Positions 22,783 through 30,834 of a DNA stretch of 32,858 bases are shown here, in pieces. The first letter of the stretch is position 1. Each line of letters opens with the position of its first letter. The notes under the pieces are model-generated. The model was not told the origin of the DNA. It worked only from the letters and a program-made list of their open reading frames with translations, and did not search any database. The DNA is from an uncultured Verrucomicrobiota bacterium. Lineage in GTDB: Bacteria > Verrucomicrobiota > Verrucomicrobiia > Limisphaerales > CAIMTB01. The position numbers were made by a program, and so were the translations under genes. The stretch is taken from the NCBI GenBank assembly GCA_903844265.1, contig CAIMTB010000503.1:1-32858 (forward strand), given 5' to 3'.

Positions 22783-25200
22783 TCAACGCGGATCACCCTT
22801 CACATCGATCCGCACATCCGCCATCGGGACGCCGTCCTGTCCCAGCACCTGCAGCGTGAACCCACAGCCGGCCGTGTGCTGCGTGACTTTCGCGAACACC
22901 TCGTTCCAGCCCGCCTTCAGGGAGGCATTCGCACGATCCTGACCCGGGGTCAGCCCGCGCACGGCGTTGGTGGCATGGACCAGTGAACCGTTCAGCCAGA
23001 GCTTGATCCCGTCATCGGATCCGATGGCCAACACCGCATCGCGCGCGGTCGGGACGTGCAGGCGTGTCCGGGCATACACGACGCAGTGGTTGCCGCCGGT
23101 GACACCGGCGAGATCGACCTCGCCGACGCGCGCGGGGTCGGCGTTGCCTGGGGCGCGACGCCACTCGCCGGAGGCGCCATCGGCGGCGTTCTCGGGCGGG
23201 AAGGAGATGTCGAAGAGTTGCTGGGCTTCCTTGCCTTCCTGCCGGAACGGACCGCTGCAGATCCAGTGGGAATCCAGTTTTCGCAACAACGCCTGGGCGT
23301 TGGTCTGGACGGCCGGATTGATCGTGCCCGCCGCCAGTCGGCCCAGGGTGGCCTGCACCAGGTCGAACTCCGCGCCCCCCATGCGCTCCGAGAGAAGCAG
23401 GCTCGCCAACTCGACGTCCGCCTTGATCGCGGCGTCCTCGGCGTAGGCCTTTCCGAGAATTTCCATCGAGCGCCGGTGCGGCACCAAGGCAGCCGCTGAA
23501 AGGAGCGTGAGCTTGTCGCCCGGGCTCGCCGCCATCGAGTAGGCGGTGGCGAGGGCCTCGGCCCGCTGCGCCGCAGGCGTCGTGACCGCCTCGTCCGTCG
23601 TCAGGCGGCCAACGGCCTGGAATGCCGCAGACCGAACCTTGGCGTCGGAGGTTTGACGCGCGAGTTCGAGAATGTCGGGCACCCAGACAACGTCGCGGGC
23701 CGCGAAGAGCGCCTGCGCCGCGGCATCGCGCGTGGCGAGGTCGCCGGATTTGAGGACCGCACGGAACACCGCGACGAGTCGCGCGTCGGCAAAGCCCACC
23801 ACGACCGGGAGAAGTTCGTGCCGCAGTCTGTCAGGCCCGCTGGCGAGCCCACGGACGATCGGGTTGAGATCGAACCCGGCGGTGTCGCGGCGGCGCTCGA
23901 ACAGGGTCTCGAACACGCCCCGCACCATGTCGCGTGTCGAATCGTCCTTCGCGTCGGCCAGGAGTTCGACGAGGGCCCCGATGTCGCGTCCTTCAGCGAC
24001 CTTCCCGAGGGCCTGGAGAGCCCGCATGCAGGTGTCCTGATTTTCGCTTCGGCTGAGCTTCAGCAAGGCCGGCAGCGCGGCCGGCTCACCCCGCGCCGCA
24101 ATCGCGCGGAACGCCTCACGTTCCATCGGCGCTGCCACTTTTCCGACGAGGGCCACCAGGGCCGCGGTGACATCGCCACGCGGCAGGACGAGGAGCGCAT
24201 CCCTCGCCGCCAGTTGAAGCGTGGGATCCTCGGCCGTGGAATCCTTCAGCAGCAAGGAGACCGCGGAGTCGTCCCCGAGCGACCCGAGCGCCGAATACGC
24301 GGCGAGCCGGACCGCGGTGTTGGTGCTGCGCGCCGCCATCATAATCGCCGGGACAGCCTCCACATCGCCCCGACGCTGCAACGCCGCAACCAACCCGATC
24401 TGCACCGCGGACGACGAGGTCGGAATCAGCTCCGCCAGCATCCCGTTCACGCCCGGCGTCGATGATTCCCCCGCGATCTGCAGCGCTGCTGCCAGCGCGT
24501 CGGGGTCGGACCCGCTGAGCCATGCGTGCAGGCGCGCACCGATCCCATCGCCCGCCGCATGGAGGGATCCCGCGAAAGCCGCCTGCCGGATGTTCCCCGA
24601 TTCGGTCGGCGCCTGGAGTGATTGGTAGATCGTCTCCGCGCCCTGGCGGTCGCCGGCGGCGATCAGACCCTCGGCAACTTGCAGGAGCGCCTCACGGACA
24701 ACCCGCGCGACCCCGGGCGGCACCCGGTCCCGCGCCGCATTCAACGACGTCAAGGCCTTCGCCCCACCGATGCGGCCGAGGGCCGACGCCGAACTCCCGG
24801 CCACGACATCGTCCACCTCGAGGAGCGACGCCGAGAGGAATGCAACGGATTCAGCATCGCGCCGCCAGCCGAGGGAGTCGATCAGGCCGGACTTGATCAT
24901 TCCTGTCGTCTTGGAGGCGGCTTCACGAAGTGCGGCGGTGGCCTCGGGTCCGCGCATGGCCTCGAGCGCGAAACGGGCGGCCTGCGAGAGGCGCTCGTCG
25001 TTGAGCCATGCGGCGAGCGCAGGCACAGACTTCGGCGTGCCGACGATGCGCAGGCGTTTGAACGCCTCGGCGCGAGTTGGAACAGAGCCACCGGATTGGA
25101 GCGTGGCGATGAGATCGTCCTCCTCGTCGGCGCGGGCCATCGAGGGCGAAAGACTGAGCCAGGTGGCGATCGCAAGGCCCAGGAAAGGGAGTGTTTTCAT
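22783..25200 (-). CDS. Exported HEAT-repeat protein with C-terminal beta domain
   Basis: 805-residue protein. The start at 25200 gives MKTLPFLGLAIATWLSLSPS and cleavage near ARADEED; the frame is open to 25314 but that part overlaps the oxidoreductase gene. Residues about 30-640 are alpha-solenoid HEAT/PBS-lyase-type repeats (VPALAAWLNDERLSQAARFALEAM, AVRLAAYSALGSLGDDSAVSLLLK, TRDAAAQALFAARDVVWVPDILEL). The last 150 residues form a beta domain with IGSDDGIKLWLNGSLVHATNAVRG and LKAGWNEVFAKVTQHTAGCGFTLQV, a pattern common in secreted planctomycete and Verrucomicrobia proteins that resembles a carbohydrate-binding fold. It starts 34 nt after the Gfo/Idh/MocA gene on the same strand, so the two are probably co-expressed. 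A scaffold role is plausible, with no direct evidence. Confidence 0.88.
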   Translation of the reverse strand: MKTLPFLGLAIATWLSLSPSMARADEEDDLIATLQSGGSVPTRAEAFKRLRIVGTPKSVPALAAWLNDERLSQAARFALEAMRGPEATAALREAASKTTGMIKSGLIDSLGWRRDAESVAFLSASLLEVDDVVAGSSASALGRIGGAKALTSLNAARDRVPPGVARVVREALLQVAEGLIAAGDRQGAETIYQSLQAPTESGNIRQAAFAGSLHAAGDGIGARLHAWLSGSDPDALAAALQIAGESSTPGVNGMLAELIPTSSSAVQIGLVAALQRRGDVEAVPAIMMAARSTNTAVRLAAYSALGSLGDDSAVSLLLKDSTAEDPTLQLAARDALLVLPRGDVTAALVALVGKVAAPMEREAFRAIAARGEPAALPALLKLSRSENQDTCMRALQALGKVAEGRDIGALVELLADAKDDSTRDMVRGVFETLFERRRDTAGFDLNPIVRGLASGPDRLRHELLPVVVGFADARLVAVFRAVLKSGDLATRDAAAQALFAARDVVWVPDILELARQTSDAKVRSAAFQAVGRLTTDEAVTTPAAQRAEALATAYSMAASPGDKLTLLSAAALVPHRRSMEILGKAYAEDAAIKADVELASLLLSERMGGAEFDLVQATLGRLAAGTINPAVQTNAQALLRKLDSHWICSGPFRQEGKEAQQLFDISFPPENAADGASGEWRRAPGNADPARVGEVDLAGVTGGNHCVVYARTRLHVPTARDAVLAIGSDDGIKLWLNGSLVHATNAVRGLTPGQDRANASLKAGWNEVFAKVTQHTAGCGFTLQVLGQDGVPMADVRIDVKGDPR

Positions 25201-25234
25201 GGCGTCTGGTGGTGCATTGGGGCGCGCTTGGATT

Positions 25235-26584
25235 TCAGGCTCCGAGGCTCCACGGGGGACGAGGGGTGTAGGAAAGGAGGCGATTCGCCTGGTCATCACC
25301 GATGAATTCCGCACGGGCCGGGTCCCACCGAAGGGACCGACGGAGGATCATCGAGATGCCACCGATGAGGATGGCGTTGATGGTGTACACCGCGATGGCG
25401 GGCTCGCAGATCGTCGGCCGCCGCGAACGGACGCAGTCCAAGAAATTGCCGGACATGCTGTTCGCGCGGTACACCCGGGCGTCGCTGGGCTTGAGCGGCG
25501 CATGGAGCACGCGCGGCGGGTCGGCCACGATGCTGGAGCGATCAACCGCGATGCGACCCTCGGTGCCCACGAAGCAGGCGCCGCCTTCGCCACCGACGGG
25601 TTCACCGGGATAAGGCGTCGAGTGCACCACCACACCATTCGAGTACCGGTAGTGGACCACCAGATCTTCTGTCCGCGGGCCTTTCGCCTCGCAACTCACC
25701 TCGATGGGAGCGGCCGGGTCCGGGTTGATCGTCCACTGGATGATGTCGTAGTGGTGCGGGCTCCAGTTGACGTCGCCGATGAAGCATCCGGAAAGCGCGT
25801 GCCCGGCTTCGCCGTTGTACGGCCGCCACGGCAGCGGTCCAAGCCATCGGTCCCAGTCGAATCCCTCCGGCACCGGCTTGCTGGCGTCGGAAGTCCAGGG
25901 CGTCGGATGGAAGGCGCCTGGCTGACGGTAGGCGTAGACCTCCTTCAACTGGCCGATGCGCCCGTTGCGGATGAGCTCGCAGGCGAGGCGGAACTTCCCG
26001 CCGTACTCGGACCGTTGCTGGGTGCCGGCCTGGTAGATGCGGGCGTGGCGGCGTGCGGTGGCCACGACTTCCGCCCCCTCACGCACCGTGATCGCCACGG
26101 GTTTTTCGCAGTAGACATCCTTCCCGGCGCGCATGGCCCGGATGGCCAGCGACGCAGCCCAGTGGTACGGGACGGCGATGAGCACCGCGTCGATGTCGGG
26201 ACGCGCGAGGAGTTCCTGGAAATCGTTGTAGGCGCGGATGCCGTTGTAGCCCGGTTTCCCGAACTTATCGGCATACATCTGGTTGCAACGCTGGTGTGCG
26301 TTCTCGCGGCGTTCGCGCCGGACGTCGCAGACCGCCTGGACCTGGACATCGGGCCGGGCCATGTAACCGCCGGGGATGTAGGTCCAAGCCCCGCCCATCA
26401 AATGGCCCGAGCCCTGGCCGCCGAGGCCAATGAAACCCATGTTGATGCGCTCGCTCGGCGCCTGGATTCCTCCGCGTCCGAGGGCCGACGCGGGCACGAA
26501 CATGGGGGCGGTGGCGACGGCTGAGGCGAGCGCGCCCCGGCGGATGAAAGCCCGTCGGCTGATGCGTGAAGGCTGGTGGTTCAT
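25235..26584 (-). CDS. Tat-exported Gfo/Idh/MocA-family oxidoreductase
   Basis: 449-residue NAD(P)-dependent oxidoreductase of the glucose-fructose oxidoreductase type. The N-terminus has a Tat signal (ISRRAFIRRGALASAVATAP, 8-27), so the enzyme is likely exported already folded with its cofactor. The Rossmann start is INMGFIGLGGQGSG (47-60) and the family lysine motif is CEKPVAI (159-165). The GFO C-terminal domain contains GDVNWSPHHYDIIQW, with the conserved His-x-x-Asp-like block. The start at 26584 is set by the signal; the frame is open to 26821 but that extension is translated repeat sequence. Its substrate is unknown; sugars or inositols are typical. It leads a probable operon with the HEAT-repeat protein. 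Confidence 0.93.
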   Translation of the reverse strand: MNHQPSRISRRAFIRRGALASAVATAPMFVPASALGRGGIQAPSERINMGFIGLGGQGSGHLMGGAWTYIPGGYMARPDVQVQAVCDVRRERRENAHQRCNQMYADKFGKPGYNGIRAYNDFQELLARPDIDAVLIAVPYHWAASLAIRAMRAGKDVYCEKPVAITVREGAEVVATARRHARIYQAGTQQRSEYGGKFRLACELIRNGRIGQLKEVYAYRQPGAFHPTPWTSDASKPVPEGFDWDRWLGPLPWRPYNGEAGHALSGCFIGDVNWSPHHYDIIQWTINPDPAAPIEVSCEAKGPRTEDLVVHYRYSNGVVVHSTPYPGEPVGGEGGACFVGTEGRIAVDRSSIVADPPRVLHAPLKPSDARVYRANSMSGNFLDCVRSRRPTICEPAIAVYTINAILIGGISMILRRSLRWDPARAEFIGDDQANRLLSYTPRPPWSLGA

Positions 26585-26713
26585 GCTGGACGATGTGTGA
26601 GGGCCCGAACATGAAGTGACAAACGGTGAATGGCCAATCGGGAATGGCGGACCGGCGCGGTCGCTTGTCGCTGAAGCGCACTCGACTTGGACCCCCCGCT
26701 CGTCCCGGTGGAG

Positions 26714-26750
26714 CTCGCCCTCGCCCCGGGGGAGAGGGCCGGGGTGAGGG
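26714..26750. repeat. GC-rich dispersed repeat
   Basis: The stretch from CTCGCCCTCGCCCCGG to GGGCCGGGGTGAGGG contains CCCTC and GAGGG arms around a G/C core and would form a short hairpin. Its reverse complement begins CCCTCACCCCGGCCCTCTCC, a sequence I recognise as a common intergenic repeat in many environmental genomes. Its function is unknown. Only one copy is present in this window. Confidence 0.6.
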
Positions 26751-26798
26751 CCGCCGGGCAGGCCGCCTGATGGGTGCGCTTCCCGTGAAGAGAGTGGC

Positions 26799-26870
26799 AC
26801 CACGAAGAGCACGAAGGGCACGAAGGACCACAGATCCTCTGGCCTTCGTGCTCTTCGTGACCTTCGTGGT
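26799..26870. repeat. Inverted repeat of CACGAAG units
   Basis: The left arm carries ACCACGAAG followed by two more ACGAAGG-type units; the right arm mirrors it, ending CTTCGTGACC then TTCGTGGT. The ends ACCACGAAG (26799-26807) and CTTCGTGGT (26862-26870) are perfect reverse complements. Translated, the arms give Leu/Phe/Val-rich or His/Glu-rich strings (LFVTFVV, HEEHEG) that are artefacts. Such AAG/CTT-periodic repeats recur in Verrucomicrobia and other environmental genomes; the role is unknown. Confidence 0.7.
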
Positions 26871-26901
26871 AGATCCCCGCGTGGTTCATGGTCTCAATGC
26901 G

Positions 26902-26979
26902 TTTCCAAATCTTGGAAAACCCGCCTCTCCATGAATCGCAAAGGTAGGGCGGGCAGTCCCTTGCTCGCCGCCCTCCCAA
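26902..26979 (+). repeat. Structured intergenic repeat, copy C (5' part)
   Basis: 26930-26979 matches the first 50 nt of the elements at 4401 and 6623, including hairpin 1 with one G-U pair (arms GGCGGGCA and TGCTCGCC) and the frame MNRKGRAGSPLLAALP from 26931. The preceding TTGGAAAACCCGCCTCTCC (26912-26930) resembles the 3' end of those elements, suggesting tandem or head-to-tail origin. The rest of the element, including hairpin 2, is missing; unrelated sequence follows up to the cyclase start at 27087. Confidence 0.75.
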
Positions 26980-27086
26980 GCCCGACGCGGCCCGGAATCT
27001 TCGACAACCCGGAGTTGCACCCCCTGCGACCCTCGCGAAGTTTCGTTTTGCAGGAATGCCTCCGGTCTGCCCACTTTCCCCGGACG

Positions 27087-29126
27087 ATGTCCGATTTTCC
27101 CTTGGAGTCGGAGATTCGCCGGGTGCCGGCGGCTCCACTCCCGCAGACCCGGCTCGCCGAACCCCGGACCCTGGAGAGCGCCATCTCGCGTTCTCAGGAT
27201 TATCTTCTCAGCATCCAGAACTCCGACGGGTTCTGGGTGGGCGAGCTGCTGGTCGATTCCACGCTGGTCTCCGACATGGTGGTCTACCATCACTGGGACC
27301 GGAGCGTGGACAAGGAATGGGAGCGGAAGGCGATCCACCATCTTTTCTCGAAGCAGCTCTCGGATGGCGGCTGGAACATCTACGAGGGCGGCCCGGCGGA
27401 GGTCAGCGCAACGGTCAAGGCCTACCTCGCGCTGAAGCTCGCAGGCGTGCCGGTCACCGACCCGCGCATGCTGCGTGCCCGGGAGATGTCTTTGCACCTG
27501 GGCGGCGTTCCGCGGATGAACACGTTCTCGAAGCTCTACCTCGCGTTGATCGGCCTGGTCGAGTGGAAGCACGTCCCGACCATCCCCTGCGAGATCCTGC
27601 TCATCGGGAAGTGGTTTCACGTCAATTTCTGGGAGATGAGCAACTGGTCGCGCGGCATGATCGTGCCGCTCGCGATCGTCAACCATTTCCGCCCCACCCG
27701 ACCCGTCAGCGTCACCCTCGATGAGCTGTATCCGAACGGGAAATGGGAACTCGATGAGACCCTGCGACCCCGCTATTTCGACAACAGCCTCCGCAACCTG
27801 TTCCTCTGGCTCGACCGCCTCCACAAGCTCGCCGAGTGGTTCAACCGCAAGGGCCTTCATCCCTTCCGCTCCCGCGCCCTCAAACGTTGCGAAGAATGGA
27901 TGCTCGAGCGGTTCGAGGGCTCGGATGGCCTCGCCGCCATCTTCCCCGCAATCCTCAACTCGATCATCGCACTCAAGGCCCTCGGTTATCCGCCAGACCA
28001 TCCCGTCCTCAAACGGCAGGTCGCCGAACTCAAGCGACTCGAACATCAGGAGCAGGACTCGATCCGCATCGAACCCTGCTTCTCCCCGGTATGGGACACC
28101 GCCATCGTCTCGATCTGCCTCCGCGAATCCGGCGTCCCCGAAAACCACCCGGCACTCAGCAAGGCCGCCTCGTGGATGATCGACCGCGAAATCCGGTTTC
28201 GCGGCGACTGGTACCACAAGAACCCCGTCGACGTGGAACCCTCGGGCTGGGTCTTCGAGTATGCCAACAAGTGGAATCCCGATGTCGACGACACCGCCAT
28301 GGTCCTGCTCGCCCTGCGCCTGGTCCCGACCGGGGATCGTCGCCGCCGCGACGAAAGCTTCCGGCGTGGCTACAACTGGATGCTCACCTTCCAGTGCAAG
28401 GACGGCGGATGGGCGGCCTTCGACAAGGACTGCACCAAGAGCATCCTCGAGAAGGTTCCGTTCGCAGACCACAACGCGATGCTCGACCCCGAGTGCGTCG
28501 ACATCACCGCCCGGATCCTGGAGGTCATGGGCCTTGAAGGCGTCGGCCTTGACCATCCGCAGGTCGTGCGCGGCCTGGATTTCATCCGGCGCTCGCAGGA
28601 GGACGACGGTTCATTCTTCGGCCGGTGGGGCGTGAATTACATCTACGGCACGTGGCAGGTGCTGCGCGGACTCAAGGCCATCGGCCATGACATGCATGAA
28701 CCGTGGCTCCTCCGCGCCCGCGACTGGCTGGAGAGCGTGCAGCACGCCGACGGCGGATGGGGCGAGCGCTGCAACACCTACGACGACCCGGTCTTCAAGG
28801 GCCAGGGCCCAAGCACCGCATCCCAGACGGCCTGGGCCACGATGGGCTTGTGCACCTTCGAGGAACCCGACCGCCCAAGCCTGGAACGTGGCATCGAGTA
28901 TCTCGTGAACACGCAGAACGAGGAGGGCTCCTGGACCGAGCCCGAAACCACAGGCACCGGCTTCCCCCGCGTCTATTACCTGAAATACGACATGTACCGG
29001 AACGCGTGGCCCCTCCTCGCGCTCGCAACCCATCGCAGACTCCGCGCCGCCCAGTCAGGTCGCGCCAACGGGCACCCGCCCGCACCCCTCGAGCAGCGAC
29101 AGGCGCCCATCATCCACCCGGGTTGA
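27087..29126 (+). CDS. shc: Squalene-hopene cyclase
   Basis: 679-residue membrane-associated triterpene cyclase that converts squalene to hopene/hopanol, the entry step of hopanoid synthesis. The protonating motif DVDDTA is at 399-404 (Asp401 central). Several QW repeats are visible: QLSDGGW (90-96), QCKDGGW (436-442), QEDDGSF (504-510), QHADGGW (552-558) and QNEEGSW (610-616). Length and order fit the bacterial family. The start at 27087 (MSDFPLESE) is chosen because the frame, although open to 26931, is repeat copy C before that, and homology-like sequence begins at RTLESAISRSQDYLLSIQ. The nucleosidase gene follows within a few nt, forming a small hopanoid operon. Confidence 0.95.
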   Translation: MSDFPLESEIRRVPAAPLPQTRLAEPRTLESAISRSQDYLLSIQNSDGFWVGELLVDSTLVSDMVVYHHWDRSVDKEWERKAIHHLFSKQLSDGGWNIYEGGPAEVSATVKAYLALKLAGVPVTDPRMLRAREMSLHLGGVPRMNTFSKLYLALIGLVEWKHVPTIPCEILLIGKWFHVNFWEMSNWSRGMIVPLAIVNHFRPTRPVSVTLDELYPNGKWELDETLRPRYFDNSLRNLFLWLDRLHKLAEWFNRKGLHPFRSRALKRCEEWMLERFEGSDGLAAIFPAILNSIIALKALGYPPDHPVLKRQVAELKRLEHQEQDSIRIEPCFSPVWDTAIVSICLRESGVPENHPALSKAASWMIDREIRFRGDWYHKNPVDVEPSGWVFEYANKWNPDVDDTAMVLLALRLVPTGDRRRRDESFRRGYNWMLTFQCKDGGWAAFDKDCTKSILEKVPFADHNAMLDPECVDITARILEVMGLEGVGLDHPQVVRGLDFIRRSQEDDGSFFGRWGVNYIYGTWQVLRGLKAIGHDMHEPWLLRARDWLESVQHADGGWGERCNTYDDPVFKGQGPSTASQTAWATMGLCTFEEPDRPSLERGIEYLVNTQNEEGSWTEPETTGTGFPRVYYLKYDMYRNAWPLLALATHRRLRAAQSGRANGHPPAPLEQRQAPIIHPG

Positions 29127-29131
29127 AGGAC

Positions 29132-29776
29132 GTGCCCGACACGATCCATTCGCTGGTCTGCTTCGCCGTGCCCGAGGAAGCCGCGCCGTTCCGTCGGCGG
29201 CGTCCCCGCGGAACCGAAATCCTGGTCACACGCATGGGCGCCGCCCAGGCCCGGCAGCGCTTCCTCGAACGTATCGCCTCCGGTTTTCCAGCCCGCGTCT
29301 TCACCTGCGGATTTGCAGGCGCCCTCAACCCCAACCTTCGCGTCGGCACGGTGGTCTACGACACCGATCCTGAACCCAACCCCGGGCTCGAGCCTGCGCT
29401 GATCGCCGCGGGCGCCGTCCGCGGGACCTTCACCTGCACACCTCGCGTCGCGGTGACCGCGGGTGAGAAAACCGCGCTTCGAGCCTCGACCGGAGCCGAC
29501 GTCGTGGAGATGGAATCCGGTGTGATCCGTGCGCTCTGCCGCGACCGTGGAATTCCATCCGCCACGATCCGGGTGATCTCGGATTCGGCGGACGAGGATC
29601 TGCCGGTGGATTTCAACGCGCTGATGCGTCCCGACGGACGGCTGGATTTCCCGGGACTGCTCCTCTCCCTCATGCGATCCCCGGGCCGCATCGGCGCGAT
29701 GATCCGGCTCGGACGAAACACGTCCCGCGCCGCCGCGAACCTCGCGAAGGTGTTGGATGCAGTGACCAACCCCTGA
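29132..29776 (+). CDS. hpnG: HpnG-like nucleosidase/phosphorylase of hopanoid synthesis
   Basis: 214-residue protein of the purine nucleoside phosphorylase/MTA nucleosidase fold. Visible blocks are HSLVCFAVPEEAAPFRR (6-22), FTCGFAGALNPNLRVGTVV (57-75), ADVVEMESGVIRAL (122-135, with the substrate-binding Met-Glu pair, Glu127) and IRVISDSADEDLPVDF (146-161, with Asp151 as likely catalytic acid). In hopanoid producers HpnG releases adenine from adenosylhopane; position right after the cyclase supports this function. GTG at 29132 or TTG at 29123 (overlapping the cyclase stop as TTGA) are the possible starts; there is no ATG. A minus-strand frame covers its last 421 nt. Confidence 0.82.
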   Translation: MPDTIHSLVCFAVPEEAAPFRRRRPRGTEILVTRMGAAQARQRFLERIASGFPARVFTCGFAGALNPNLRVGTVVYDTDPEPNPGLEPALIAAGAVRGTFTCTPRVAVTAGEKTALRASTGADVVEMESGVIRALCRDRGIPSATIRVISDSADEDLPVDFNALMRPDGRLDFPGLLLSLMRSPGRIGAMIRLGRNTSRAAANLAKVLDAVTNP

Positions 29777-30834
29777 AAACTTCGGGCCCCCGATCCTCCC
29801 CTCATCCAGGCGAAGAACTGCGCGATCACACCGCACATTGCCTGGGCGACCAACGCCCGCCAGGTGAACAGCCACTTTTCCCGGAACCCGAAGAAATCGA
29901 GGGTCTCCTCACTGGGTTGGCGGAAGTACTCGGTGTCGTGGAATCCCTTCAGCCCGTTGATCAGCAGATCGATCGGCGGAGATCCCCCGGCCACAGCCCG
30001 GACGGGATCATCGAACGAAAGGATCAACGTCATTTTGTCGGGCGGCGGTGTTTCACGTTGCTTCTTGAAATGCTGACGCGGGCACCCTGAGGAATCGCCC
30101 GGATCCGAGGAACTCCCGTCCGCCGTCGAGTCCCGGCCAAACGTGAGGTGATGGAATCTTAACTCCCCGGCGGCCTTGACCGGCACATACCCGCCGCCGC
30201 TCTTCGACTTGGAACGGAAGTGGGTCCGTTGAAGGGGAAAGGCCGCGTAGTCGCTGAGGGCACTCCCGGCCCCGAAATCCATCGGCCTGTCGTCGCTCCC
30301 CGGCTCCGACGAGAGCCCCAGCACCCCACCCTCCATCGCCACCGAAAAGGCCACCATGCCGTCGCGCCCCACGGAACTCAGGTCCGCACTCATCGAAAGC
30401 TCGAACCGCCAGAACTGCCGGATCCGCTCCATGATCGTCTCCCCCTCCAGCCGGCCCGGCAATTCCTCGACGAAATCCAGGAAGAACGCGTCCTTCGCGA
30501 TTGCCAGCATCTGCACGGGCGCCGAGGAGAACACGTGCTCGGTGACCGCCTTGGCGTGGATCTTGTTGATCGCATTCAGCGCCCCTCGGGCCACCTTCGC
30601 CCGCCAACGCCGATGCATGGGAGCGAAATTCACGGTCGTCGAGTCGAGCCCGTCGAGGATGTAGGCCATCTGCTTGGCCCAGACGAGATACTCGTTCACC
30701 GCCTGGTTCAACATCGTCTCATCCCGCTTGGCAGCGTCCGCGTAAGGCAGAACGGTCTCGTTCCACCACTCCACGACATTCGTCCCCAGCGGGGTTGCCG
30801 ACTGGACGCTCAGCGTGGCCGCCGCCCGCAGCAT
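29356..30834 (-). CDS. Unrecognised protein, suspected frameshifted or decayed 3' end
   Basis: Codons from 30834 down to about 29777 have the strong G/C third-position bias of real genes here: WWNETVLPYADAAKRDETMLNQAVNEYLVWAKQMAYILDG, HRRWRAKVARGALNAINKIHAKAV, and later IDLLINGLKGFHDTEYFRQP and WLFTWRALVAQAMCGVIAQFFAWM. I do not recognise the family. There is no signal peptide at the ATG (30834). Past 29776 the frame runs antisense through hpnG for 421 nt and becomes Arg/Ser-rich, like a shadow, so the natural stop appears lost, perhaps by a frameshift in the G-runs near 29790-29810. At the other end it overlaps the preceding frame by 116 nt; both could be parts of one larger gene broken by a +1 shift near 30840. 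Confidence 0.5.
   Translation of the reverse strand: MLRAAATLSVQSATPLGTNVVEWWNETVLPYADAAKRDETMLNQAVNEYLVWAKQMAYILDGLDSTTVNFAPMHRRWRAKVARGALNAINKIHAKAVTEHVFSSAPVQMLAIAKDAFFLDFVEELPGRLEGETIMERIRQFWRFELSMSADLSSVGRDGMVAFSVAMEGGVLGLSSEPGSDDRPMDFGAGSALSDYAAFPLQRTHFRSKSKSGGGYVPVKAAGELRFHHLTFGRDSTADGSSSDPGDSSGCPRQHFKKQRETPPPDKMTLILSFDDPVRAVAGGSPPIDLLINGLKGFHDTEYFRQPSEETLDFFGFREKWLFTWRALVAQAMCGVIAQFFAWMRGGSGARSFQGLVTASNTFARFAAARDVFRPSRIIAPMRPGDRMRERSSPGKSSRPSGRISALKSTGRSSSAESEITRIVADGIPRSRQSARITPDSISTTSAPVEARSAVFSPAVTATRGVQVKVPRTAPAAISAGSSPGLGSGSVS

Larger units (their letters stand above)
26585..27086. other. 502-nt spacer packed with three repeat families
   Basis: Divergent spacer between the oxidoreductase and squalene-hopene cyclase genes. 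From left to right it holds a GC-rich hairpin-forming repeat (26714-26750), a long inverted repeat built of CACGAAG units (26799-26870), and copy C of the structured repeat (26902-26979). All three give long but meaningless reading frames on both strands, which extend the neighbouring genes artificially. The promoters of both flanking genes must lie here, but I see no strong candidate. Confidence 0.75.

Noticed and set aside
21081-22796. 571-residue minus-strand ORF over the TPR gene
   Set aside because: Antisense of regular TPR repeats, which explains its apparent periodicity.
24770-26524. 584-residue plus-strand ORF over the HEAT and oxidoreductase genes
   Set aside because: Spans two real minus-strand genes; no start or domain evidence.
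26585-26821. N-terminal extension of the Gfo/Idh/MocA frame
   Set aside because: Translated repeat sequence; the Tat signal fixes the start at 26584.
26581-27138. Minus-strand ORF with HEGHEEHEG string
   Set aside because: The string is a translation of the CACGAAG inverted repeat, a known kind of spurious peptide.
26886-28556. 556-residue minus-strand ORF over the squalene-hopene cyclase gene
   Set aside because: Antisense of conserved cyclase sequence.
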